Source: Nocardia sp.
Lineage (GTDB): Bacteria > Actinomycetota > Actinomycetes > Mycobacteriales > Mycobacteriaceae
Direction: 5' to 3'
NCBI GenBank assembly: GCA_013361595.1
Contig: JABFXT010000538.1
Span: 1 to 5,790, forward strand
DNA length: 5,790 bases
Both the position numbers and the translations under genes were made by a program. Under the pieces are notes generated by a model. It had not been told where the DNA came from and searched no databases. It saw only the letters and a program-made list of their open reading frames with translations. Shown here in pieces: positions 1 to 5,648 of this stretch. Numbering within the stretch: the stretch's first letter is position 1; each line of letters opens with the position of its first letter.

Positions 1-47
1 CGGTACTGGACCTGCCGACCGTCGACGCGAACCTGGGACGATCATGA
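1..47 (+). CDS. 3' end of an upstream gene, product unknown (partial)
   Basis: Reading from position 3, an open frame ends in TGA at 45-47 and encodes a tail reading VLDLPTVDANLGRS. Its codons mostly end in G or C, as in the real genes here. The TGA overlaps the ATG of the next gene in an ATGA arrangement, the same kind of 4-bp overlap seen twice elsewhere in the window, which argues for a real cotranscribed gene. Only 14 residues are visible, too few to name a family. The alternative is that this is leader sequence of the SnoaL-like gene. Confidence 0.45.
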   Translation, partial: VLDLPTVDANLGRS

Positions 48-454
48 ACGACCACGAAGCACTCCGCGCGCTCAAAGCCCGGTACTTCCGGCTGATGGAT
101 ACCAAGGACTGGGCCGGATTCCGGGCGCTGTTCTGCGACGACGTCGTCATCGACCTCTCCGCATCGGGTGGGGAGGTGATCTCGGGCGCCGACGAGTTCC
201 TCACCTTCCTCACCGCCCGGATCGGCAACGCGCTGACGATCCACCACGGGCACTCCCCTGAGATCGATGTGCTCAGCGAGACCACAGCACAGGGCATCTG
301 GGCCTTGGAGGATCGGCTGACCTGGCCGGACGGTACATATGTGCACGGGTTCGGGCACTACCACGAAACCTATTCCAAGATCGAAGGTGACTGGCGTATC
401 CGCACCCAGCGGCTGACCCGCCTGCATACGGAGTACCGACCCGCGGGCAGTTAG
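44..454 (+). CDS. SnoaL-like / NTF2-fold family protein
   Basis: The 136-residue product has the usual length and layout of single-domain SnoaL-like proteins (nuclear transport factor 2 fold, an alpha+beta cone that binds small hydrophobic ligands). Visible family hallmarks are the N-terminal helix KARYFRLMDTKDW (11-23), followed by FRALFCDDVVID (26-37), a His-rich strand HHGHSPEID (67-75), the ALEDRLTWPDG segment (87-97) and GFGHYHETY...DWRI (102-119). Members act as cyclases, isomerases, dehydratases or ligand binders, so the reaction cannot be set from sequence. His and Asp residues (His67, His68, His70, Asp37, Asp75) are candidate pocket residues by inference. ATG at 44 is chosen because of the ATGA overlap with the preceding frame and a weak GGGAC motif at 35-39. 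The stop overlaps the stop of the convergent repeat gene. In actinomycetes such proteins often sit among lipid, steroid or aromatic degradation genes, which fits the neighbours. Confidence 0.85.
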   Translation: MNDHEALRALKARYFRLMDTKDWAGFRALFCDDVVIDLSASGGEVISGADEFLTFLTARIGNALTIHHGHSPEIDVLSETTAQGIWALEDRLTWPDGTYVHGFGHYHETYSKIEGDWRIRTQRLTRLHTEYRPAGS

Positions 455-927
455 GACCGGGGACAGCAGGACGAATCCCGGGTGCGGATACGAGATCGGG
501 CTCCCCGAACCGGGCCTCCGCTGGTCGGGTTTCCGCTCCAGGGATCATCGGGGCGGAGACCGGCCACGGCCCGCCGTAACCAGATTTCGGCCTCCTCGGC
601 TCTGCCCCGCCTGTTCAGGAGGCGCGCCACCGCGTACATCGCCCGGTGGTCACCACCGCGGACCGATCGCCGGAACCAGGCTTCGGCCTCATCGATCGCG
701 CCCTTTCCCTCCAGCATGATCGCGAGGTGGTACATCGCCGTGCGGTGGTCCGCGGCTACCGCTCGGCGATACCACCTCTCCGCTTCGGCGGTCTCCCCTC
801 TTTTCTCCAGCAGTACGGCGAGGTGGTTCATCGCCACGGCGGCACCGGCCTCGGCCGCCCGGCGGGCACGGATTTCGATTTCGACCGTATCGCCCCGATT
901 TTCGAATAGCACAGTGAGCACCCCCAT
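451..927 (-). CDS. TPR/Sel1-like repeat protein, possibly 5'-truncated
   Basis: The 158-residue product consists of helix-turn-helix repeats of exactly 32 residues. Each starts at an Ala-Met (Met1, Met33, Met65, Met97) and follows the pattern AMxxLAxLLExRGxxxEAExWxRRAV. Three repeats are complete and the fourth ends near residue 122. Such alpha-solenoids (tetratricopeptide/Sel1 type) mediate protein-protein contacts; no enzyme motif, signal peptide or membrane segment is visible. The last 35 or so residues are Arg/Ser/Pro-rich and do not continue the repeat. ATG at 927 is the first ATG, GTG or TTG in this frame after a TAG at 1066-1068, with GGTGAG nine bases upstream as a possible ribosome site. 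The frame is nevertheless open upstream, and residues just before the ATG (RRPADAGEITA) match the end of a repeat unit in perfect register. The gene may therefore have lost its 5' part. The 3' end overlaps the convergent SnoaL-like gene by 4 bp. Its role here is unknown. Confidence 0.65.
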   Translation of the reverse strand: MGVLTVLFENRGDTVEIEIRARRAAEAGAAVAMNHLAVLLEKRGETAEAERWYRRAVAADHRTAMYHLAIMLEGKGAIDEAEAWFRRSVRGGDHRAMYAVARLLNRRGRAEEAEIWLRRAVAGLRPDDPWSGNPTSGGPVRGARSRIRTRDSSCCPRS

Positions 928-1200
<273 letters not shown>

Positions 1201-2127
1201 TCACTCGGCGACACCGGTGCTGGGCCGGTCCCCCACGCCGACCGGCCGCAGCAGGTGACCGACGGCGGTATAGGGATCGCATTCGCCCGCCCCCACCGCG
1301 TCTGCCAGAGCACCGAGTCCGGGATGGACACGTAAGCGACTGTAGGCGAGGGAGAGGATCTGGGCCCGCGCCCGGGCGGCCCGGCGCTGGGCGGTATCGG
1401 CGCGATGGTGGGCGTCGACGGCGGCGACCAGTTCGGGGATACCGGTGCCGTTCGCCGCGACGGCCGTGAGTATCGGGACATCGGATTCCGCGCGCAGCTC
1501 CCGCACGGTCTGTTCGGCCCCATCCCGGTCGGCCTTGTTCACCACCAGGATGTCGGCCACTTCGAGCAGCCCCGCCTTGGCGGCCTGCACAGCATCACCG
1601 GCGCCCGGAGTGAGGATCACCACGGTCGGGTCGGCCACGGCGGCGATTTCGATCTCGGACTGGCCCACCCCGACCGATTCGATGACCACCAGATCGTAGG
1701 ACAGCGCGGCCAGCAACCGGATCGCCGCGGGGACCGCCGCCGACAGTCCGCCCAGATGCCCGCGGGTCGCCATCGACCGGATGAGCACCTGAGGATCGTC
1801 GATATGGGCGGCCATCCGGATACGGTCGCCGAGCAGTGCGCCGCCGCTGTAGGGCGAGGACGGATCCACCGCCAGCACCGCGACCCGCAGTCCCTGGGCA
1901 CGACAGGTGCTCACCACCGCCGCGATAGTGGTCGATTTACCGGCGCCCGGCGGCCCGGTGAAGCCGACCACCCGGATCTCGCCCGGTTCCAGCAACCGGA
2001 GCACCTCATCGCGCCGCGGACCTTCGATCAGCGTGAGCAATCGGCCCGCCGCGCGCATCGAACCCGCACGCGCGGCGGTGACCAGGTCCGCCGGGGATCT
2101 GCCCCCGGCGGCACCGACGCCGGTCAC
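1201..2127 (-). CDS. meaB: MeaB/ArgK-family G3E GTPase, mutase chaperone
   Basis: MeaB-type GTPases bind B12-dependent acyl-CoA mutases (methylmalonyl-CoA mutase and relatives), gate cobalamin loading and protect the mutase from inactivation. The 308-residue product has the family order: Walker A GPPGAGKST (58-66), AVDPSSPYSGGALLGDRIRM (86-105, the metal-binding and switch region of the family), RSMATRGHLGGLS (117-129), ESVGVGQSE (150-158), a PGAGD loop (174-178) and the guanine-specifying NKAD (197-200). Length is normal or slightly short. The GTG at 2127 is chosen because it gives the family length and overlaps the thiolase stop as GTGA (2124-2127), implying translational coupling. A longer in-frame ATG at 2280 would add a low-complexity Arg-rich stretch inside the thiolase gene. 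Residue 151 is Ser where I recall Thr being usual (ETVGVGQSE). No mutase gene is present in the window, so whether it serves methylmalonyl-CoA mutase or another mutase is open. Confidence 0.93.
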   Translation of the reverse strand: MTGVGAAGGRSPADLVTAARAGSMRAAGRLLTLIEGPRRDEVLRLLEPGEIRVVGFTGPPGAGKSTTIAAVVSTCRAQGLRVAVLAVDPSSPYSGGALLGDRIRMAAHIDDPQVLIRSMATRGHLGGLSAAVPAAIRLLAALSYDLVVIESVGVGQSEIEIAAVADPTVVILTPGAGDAVQAAKAGLLEVADILVVNKADRDGAEQTVRELRAESDVPILTAVAANGTGIPELVAAVDAHHRADTAQRRAARARAQILSLAYSRLRVHPGLGALADAVGAGECDPYTAVGHLLRPVGVGDRPSTGVAE

Positions 2128-3272
2128 GGCGCGGCGACCTCGAGTACCGTCGCCGAACCCATACCCCCGCCCGCGCACATGGCCACGATCGCCAGACCAC
2201 CTCCGCGACGCCGCAATTCGTGGATCGTGGTCACGATCATGCGCGCTCCGGTGGCCGCCACCGGATGCCCGAGCGAGCAACCGCTACCGTTCACGTTCAC
2301 CAGATCCGGGTCCAGATCCAGCGCCCGCACGGCCGCGATCGGCACCGACGCGAACGCCTCGTTGATCTCGAACAGTTTCACCTCACCGAGTGAGATCCCC
2401 GCTTTTCGGGCAGCTTTGGCGATCGCCTCGATCGGCGCGAGGCCGGTATCGGCGGGATCGACCCCCACCGAAGCCCAGGACCTGATCGTGGCCAGCGCGG
2501 GCAGGCCCAGGTCGTCACTGGCGACGGTGAGCAGCGCGGCCCCGTCGTTGGCGCCCGCCGCATTGCCCGCGGTGATCGAGAACCCGTCGATCTCGGGATG
2601 CAGGACCTTCAGCGAGGCCAGTTTCTCCAGCGTGGTCGTGCGGCGCGGATGCTCGTCGATCGCGAACTGCCCGAACGGAGTATCGATCGGAACCACTTCG
2701 TCGTCGAACCGACCCTCGTCGATCGCGGCGATCGCGTGCCGGTGCGAACGCAGCGCCCAGGCATCCAGATCCGCACGGGAGATACCGGATTTCACGGCCG
2801 TGTTCCAGCCCACCGTGATGGACATGTCCAGGTTCGGCGCGTCCGGGCGGTCCGGATGCGAGGGCGAGGTCCACGGATCGGCCCATTCGTCGGGTCCGAC
2901 CCGGAACCGGGCCTTGGGCGCGGTGGAATCGGCATTGACCCCGCCGGCGAGAACCAATCGGTCCATACCGGCCCGGATACCGGCGGCCGCGGTCTGCACA
3001 GCCGCCATACCGGCCGCGCAGTGGCGGTTGTGCGCCAGGCCGGGCACGCCGGTCAGGCCCGCGGTGACGGCCGCGTGCCGGGCGATCACACCACCGCCGT
3101 ACCGGCCCTCGCCGAGGATCAGATCGTCGATGGGCGCGTCGGTCCCGAGTTGTTTCGTCGTCGCCTCGACCACGTGATGGGCCAGGTCGAAGGCGGTGGT
3201 TTCGCGCAGCGTGCCCTTGACGGCGGTCCCGATCGGGGTGCGCAGCGCGGATACGATCACGGCTTCAGGCAT
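2124..3272 (-). CDS. Thiolase (acetyl-CoA C-acyltransferase family)
   Basis: The 382-residue product is a thiolase, cleaving 3-oxoacyl-CoA with CoA or running the reverse condensation. The start reads MPEAVIVSALRTPIG, typical of the family. The nucleophile is Cys85 in NRHCAAGMAAV (82-92). SITAGNAAGANDGAA lies at 232-246, the NEAF motif at 304-307, the catalytic His336 in SLGHPVAATGAR (333-344), and the general acid/base Cys366 in CAGGGMG (366-372). All four catalytic elements are present and length is close to the usual 390. The loop GHPVAATG has Ala339 where Gly is common. ATG at 3272 has a good GGAGAG ribosome site (3278-3283) five bases away. The gene is divergent from the HSD10-like SDR and overlaps the MeaB start by 4 bp. 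In context it most likely performs the thiolytic step after the SDR's oxidation, in degradation of an unidentified acyl-CoA. A biosynthetic acetoacetyl-CoA role cannot be excluded. Confidence 0.93.
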   Translation of the reverse strand: MPEAVIVSALRTPIGTAVKGTLRETTAFDLAHHVVEATTKQLGTDAPIDDLILGEGRYGGGVIARHAAVTAGLTGVPGLAHNRHCAAGMAAVQTAAAGIRAGMDRLVLAGGVNADSTAPKARFRVGPDEWADPWTSPSHPDRPDAPNLDMSITVGWNTAVKSGISRADLDAWALRSHRHAIAAIDEGRFDDEVVPIDTPFGQFAIDEHPRRTTTLEKLASLKVLHPEIDGFSITAGNAAGANDGAALLTVASDDLGLPALATIRSWASVGVDPADTGLAPIEAIAKAARKAGISLGEVKLFEINEAFASVPIAAVRALDLDPDLVNVNGSGCSLGHPVAATGARMIVTTIHELRRRGGGLAIVAMCAGGGMGSATVLEVAAP

Positions 3273-3319
3273 CAGTTCTCTCCAGTTTCCCCCACGTCGA
3301 CGATCTTGCCGATATACAT

Positions 3320-3334
3320 GAGAATAGTATTCTC
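3320..3334. promoter_or_regulatory. Perfect 15-bp palindrome, likely operator
   Basis: GAGAATAGTATTCTC is a perfect inverted repeat: 7-bp arms around a single central G at 3327. It lies inside the spacer of the inferred thiolase promoter. Size, symmetry and position suit a TetR-type dimer operator, the usual local control of acyl-CoA catabolism genes in actinomycetes; the regulator itself is not in the window. The arms do not match the KstR-type TnnAACnnGTTnnA pattern I know. Confidence 0.65.
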
Positions 3335-3346
3335 TCAATCTGAGAG
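3332..3346. promoter_or_regulatory. Second palindrome overlapping the first
   Basis: CTCTCAATCTGAGAG has 6-bp perfect arms (CTCTCA and TGAGAG) around ATC. It shares three bases with the 3320-3334 palindrome, and the two centres are 12 bp apart, roughly one helical turn. It sits immediately upstream of the GATAAT box for the SDR operon and covers the TTGAGA box inferred for the thiolase. It may be a second operator half-site set for the same or another regulator; this is inference from symmetry and position. Confidence 0.5.
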
Positions 3347-3372
3347 CGATAATCGCAAGAGAGGGTAGCGAC

Positions 3373-4137
3373 ATGCGGATCGAAGGAAGTTCGGCGATTG
3401 TCGTCGGCGGTACGGGCGGACTGGGCGAAGCCACGGTCCGGCGGCTGCACGCCGCCGGAGCCAAGGTCGTGGTGGCCGATGTCGCCGACGACAAGGGCAA
3501 GCAACTGTCCGACGAACTCGGTATCCGCTATATCCACACCGATGCCACCAGCGAGGATTCGGTACAGGCGGCCATCGAGGAAGCGAAATCCCTCGGACCG
3601 CTGCGCATCTCGGTCGACACCCACGGCGGCCCCGCCACCGGCGGCCGGCTGGTCGGCAAGGACGGTAGCCCGCTCCCGCTCGACGGATTCCGCACCACCA
3701 TCGAGTTCTATCTGATCGCCGTGTTCAACGTGATGCGGCTGTCGGCGGCGGCCATCGCCGAATCCGAACCGACCGAGGAGGGATCGCGCGGGGTGATCGT
3801 CAACACCGCCTCGGTCGCCGGGTACGAGGGCCAGATCGGCCAGCTGCCCTATTCGGCGGCCAAGGGCGGCGTGATCGGGATGACCCTGGTGGCCGCCCGG
3901 GATCTGTCGCCGCTCGGTATCCGCGTGGTCACCATCGCCCCGGGCACGTTCAACACCCCCGCCTACGGCAAAGCCGCAGACCAGCTCGAACAGTACTGGT
4001 CCCCGCAGATCCCGTTCCCGAAGCGGATGGGCCGCTCGCCGGAATACGGCCAGCTGGTCCAGTCGATCGTGGAGAACGACTATCTCAACGGCGAGGTCAT
4101 CCGCCTCGACGGCGCCCTGCGGTTCCCGCCGAAGTGA
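3373..4137 (+). CDS. HSD10-like SDR, 3-hydroxyacyl-CoA dehydrogenase type
   Basis: The 254-residue product is a classical-length short-chain dehydrogenase most like type II 3-hydroxyacyl-CoA dehydrogenase (HSD10), which oxidises 3-hydroxyacyl-CoA to 3-oxoacyl-CoA with NAD. The dinucleotide motif is GGTGGLG (12-18), and Asp36 at the end of the second strand favours NAD. NTASVAG (144-150) supplies Ser147, and YSAAK (160-164) supplies Tyr160 and Lys164. The HSD10-type tail includes IAPGTFNTP (188-196), PFPKRMG (214-220) and [10 protein letters not shown] (239-248). Two normally conserved elements differ. The NxAG segment reads DTHG (82-85), and the tetrad Asn aligns with Tyr113 (EFYL, where HSD10 has DVNL). 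ATG 3373 has an AAGAGAGGG ribosome site seven bases upstream. The gene is first of a coupled pair with the second SDR (GTGA overlap at 4134-4137). In context it would feed the divergent thiolase, but the altered active site leaves catalytic activity uncertain. Confidence 0.9.
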   Translation: MRIEGSSAIVVGGTGGLGEATVRRLHAAGAKVVVADVADDKGKQLSDELGIRYIHTDATSEDSVQAAIEEAKSLGPLRISVDTHGGPATGGRLVGKDGSPLPLDGFRTTIEFYLIAVFNVMRLSAAAIAESEPTEEGSRGVIVNTASVAGYEGQIGQLPYSAAKGGVIGMTLVAARDLSPLGIRVVTIAPGTFNTPAYGKAADQLEQYWSPQIPFPKRMGRSPEYGQLVQSIVENDYLNGEVIRLDGALRFPPK

Positions 4138-4982
4138 ACGAGCCCGCCGACCCGGCCGACGGCAGACCCGGGACCGACGGTCCGGGCGCGGCGACCCGAC
4201 CGGTAGTGCCTGCCGGGGCCGGCGACCCCGGCAGGCGGAAGCCGCTCACGGGCAAGGTCGCCTTTGTCGCCGGGGCCAGCCGCGGGATCGGCGCCGCGAT
4301 CGCGATGAGCCTGGCCGCGCACGGCGCATCGGTCGCGGTCACCGCCCGGTCCGAAGTGACAGGCCGGGTACCCGGCACCATCCACGAGGTGGCCGGACGG
4401 ATAGTCGCCGCGGGTGGCCGGGCGCTCGCTGTGCCCTGCGATGTCACCGACGAAGAATCGGTGCGCGCGGCGGCAACGGCAACCGTCACCGAATTCGGCG
4501 GGATCGACATCCTGGTCGCGAACGCGGGTGTGCTGTGGCTTGGCCCCGTCGAAACCACTCCGCTGAAACGCTGGCAGCTGTGCCTGGACGTGAACCTCAC
4601 CGGCGTGTTCCTGGTGACCCGCGAAGTGATCCCGCATATCCGCGCCCGCGGCGGTGGCTCACTCATCGCGATCACCACCACCGGGGTGGAGATGACCGAC
4701 CGTGGATCCAATGCGTACTGGGTCGCCAAGGCGGCGGTCGAACGGCTCTACGCCGGACTGGCCGCCGATCTGCGGCCGGACAATATCGCCGTGAACTGCC
4801 TGAGCCCGTCGCGGGTGGTGCTCACCGAGGGCTGGCTCGCCGCGGGCGGCGGCGAGATCCCGGCCGAGATGGTGGAACCACCGGAGACGATGGGCCGGGC
4901 CGCGGTTCTGCTCGCCACGCAGGACGGTGCCGGAATCACGGGTACGGTTCAACGCTCGGAAACCCTGCTCGCCACACAGTGA
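4134..4982 (+). CDS. SDR-family NAD(P)-dependent oxidoreductase with N-terminal extension
   Basis: The 282-residue product is a classical SDR preceded by about 38 residues rich in Pro, Gly, Ala, Asp and Arg. The Rossmann motif is GASRGIG (47-53). Arg50 and Arg72 suggest NADP(H). CDVTD follows at 102-106, NAG at 130-132 and the tetrad Asn154 in DVNLTG (152-157). YWVAK (195-199) gives Tyr195 and Lys199. The catalytic Ser, expected 13 residues before the Tyr, is Thr182 in AITTTGV (179-185). The C-terminal end is short and lacks the frequent DGG-type segment. GTG 4134 is chosen because it overlaps the first SDR's TGA as GTGA and no other good start lies upstream of the fold. GTG 4206 is the only other in-frame candidate before the Rossmann motif and has no ribosome site. 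The substrate is unknown; the operon suggests a hydroxy or oxo intermediate of the same acyl-CoA route. Confidence 0.87.
   Translation: MNEPADPADGRPGTDGPGAATRPVVPAGAGDPGRRKPLTGKVAFVAGASRGIGAAIAMSLAAHGASVAVTARSEVTGRVPGTIHEVAGRIVAAGGRALAVPCDVTDEESVRAAATATVTEFGGIDILVANAGVLWLGPVETTPLKRWQLCLDVNLTGVFLVTREVIPHIRARGGGSLIAITTTGVEMTDRGSNAYWVAKAAVERLYAGLAADLRPDNIAVNCLSPSRVVLTEGWLAAGGGEIPAEMVEPPETMGRAAVLLATQDGAGITGTVQRSETLLATQ
4208..4236 (+). other. Strong GC hairpin within 5' coding region of second SDR
   Basis: GCCTGCCGGGG (4208-4218) and CCCCGGCAGGC (4226-4236) are perfect 11-bp complements around a 7-nt loop (CCGGCGA). The hairpin sits between the coupled start at 4134 and the conserved Rossmann domain, in the non-conserved extension. 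A smaller dyad, GGACCG-A-CGGTCC, lies just upstream at 4171-4183. No T-run follows, so it is not a standard intrinsic terminator. It could slow or attenuate expression of the second SDR relative to the first; this is inference. Confidence 0.6.
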
Positions 4983-5042
4983 TTCCGGTTCCGGCAGACG
5001 GAGGGCAGCCTTCGCGCATCCGGCGTGGCCGCACCGACGCGC

Positions 5043-5591
5043 TCAGGGGCCGGTCGGCCGATAGGCCCTACCGCTTGCCTCGAGCGCCAACCCGGTGGTA
5101 TCGACGAAATCGGCCGGTCGGCCGTTCGACGTCTGGATGTCTATTCCCTGGAACTCCGCATCCACCACCACCCGCAGCCGGTCGATATCCGCCCAGTCGT
5201 CCTCGTCGTTCACTTTGACCCGGTCCACCTCGCACCAGCCCAGCTGGATCGCGAATCGCACCGTCGTTCCGGCCTGGTGCAGCGCCTCGATGCGTACATA
5301 GTCGAAACTGCTGTGTTCGCCGTCGAAGAGATAGGCCTCGATCGGCTCGCCGAACTCTTCGCATTCGGCCTGCGCCCCTTCGAGCTCACGCCAGGAGGAT
5401 ACGGCGAACGGAATCCACTCGATGTGGAACTGCACCCCGGATCTTCCGTCCGGATAGCCGTCGAAGTACACCTTCCAGGTCAGTTCCGGAGCACCGGTCG
5501 CACTGTTCTCCGACAGCACTCCTTCCCATGTCGATTCGGTGACCGGCCGGAATTCCGGCCACGGGTGATGCTCACAGCCTGGTGTGTCCAT
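5043..5591 (-). CDS. Hypothetical acidic protein, unrecognised
   Basis: I do not recognise this 182-residue protein. It is acidic and Trp-rich for its size, with strand-like stretches such as TWKVYFDGY (38-46), VQFHIEWIPFAV and VRFAIQLGWCEVDRV, an EDDWADID acidic run, and a Pro/Gly end. No signal peptide, membrane segment or catalytic motif is evident, so a soluble beta-rich cytoplasmic protein is the best description. ATG 5591 is the natural start. Upstream, TTGTGG (5628-5623) and TATATG (5605-5600), spaced 17 bp, may be a promoter, placing the transcript start so close to the ATG that the mRNA could be leaderless. Its stop faces the second SDR's stop across 60 bp, so the two are convergent. 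The enoyl-CoA hydratase gene lies 57 bp upstream on the same strand. Small, acidic and orphan-like, it could be an immunity-type or accessory protein, but nothing shows that. Confidence 0.75.
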   Translation of the reverse strand: MDTPGCEHHPWPEFRPVTESTWEGVLSENSATGAPELTWKVYFDGYPDGRSGVQFHIEWIPFAVSSWRELEGAQAECEEFGEPIEAYLFDGEHSSFDYVRIEALHQAGTTVRFAIQLGWCEVDRVKVNDEDDWADIDRLRVVVDAEFQGIDIQTSNGRPADFVDTTGLALEASGRAYRPTGP

Positions 5592-5610
5592 CGGCTCAGC
5601 ATATAGATCG

Positions 5611-5636
5611 GAACACCAACGGCCACAACGGTGTTC
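5611..5636. repeat. Inverted repeat in gap between hydratase and hypothetical gene
   Basis: GAACACC (5611-5617) and GGTGTTC (5630-5636) are perfect 7-bp complements around a 12-nt loop. The dyad lies just after the hydratase stop and across the -35 element inferred for the hypothetical gene. It could be an operator or a weak terminator of the hydratase transcript; no T-run follows on the minus strand. Confidence 0.5.
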
Positions 5637-5648
5637 GTCTGCGAGGAG

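Larger units (their letters stand above)
3273..3372. promoter_or_regulatory. Divergent promoter region, thiolase-meaB versus two SDRs
   Basis: This 100-bp gap separates the start codons of two divergent operons and includes a locally A+T-richer core (about 3311-3355) within G+C-rich surroundings. For the minus-strand thiolase, TTGAGA (3338-3333) and TATATC (3316-3311) with a 16-bp spacer form a plausible sigma-70-type promoter. For the plus-strand SDR, GATAAT at 3348-3353 resembles a -10 box, with no clear -35. The ribosome site AAGAGAGGG (3357-3365) lies seven bases before ATG 3373. Two overlapping palindromes (listed separately) sit between or across these elements, where a bound regulator could control both directions. 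Promoter positions are inferred by eye. Confidence 0.6.

Noticed and set aside
2128..2280. Longer MeaB starting at ATG 2280
   Set aside because: The added 51 residues are low-complexity Arg/Gly/His text lying within the thiolase 3' end, whereas GTG 2127 gives the family length and the GTGA overlap.
1405..3177. 590-codon plus-strand open frame opposite the MeaB and thiolase genes
   Set aside because: It is antisense to two genes with complete family motifs. Its product is Arg/Pro/Ser/Gly-rich without any domain, as expected from the mirror frame of G+C-rich coding DNA.
3273..3500. Longer thiolase extending upstream to 3500
   Set aside because: The extension crosses the control region and the opposite-strand SDR. 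MPEAVIVSALRTP at 3272 is the typical thiolase N-terminus with a good ribosome site.
5045..5069. Dyad GGGCC/GGCCC as a terminator for the second SDR
   Set aside because: The stem is only five perfect base pairs with a 12-nt loop and no T-run, and lies in the coding end of the opposite gene; common by chance at this G+C content.
5025..5606. Plus-strand 193-codon frame opposite the hypothetical gene
   Set aside because: The minus-strand frame has more balanced amino-acid composition, with acidic and aromatic residues and strand-like patterns, and a plausible start and promoter. The plus frame is His/Arg/Pro-rich and resembles a mirror frame.
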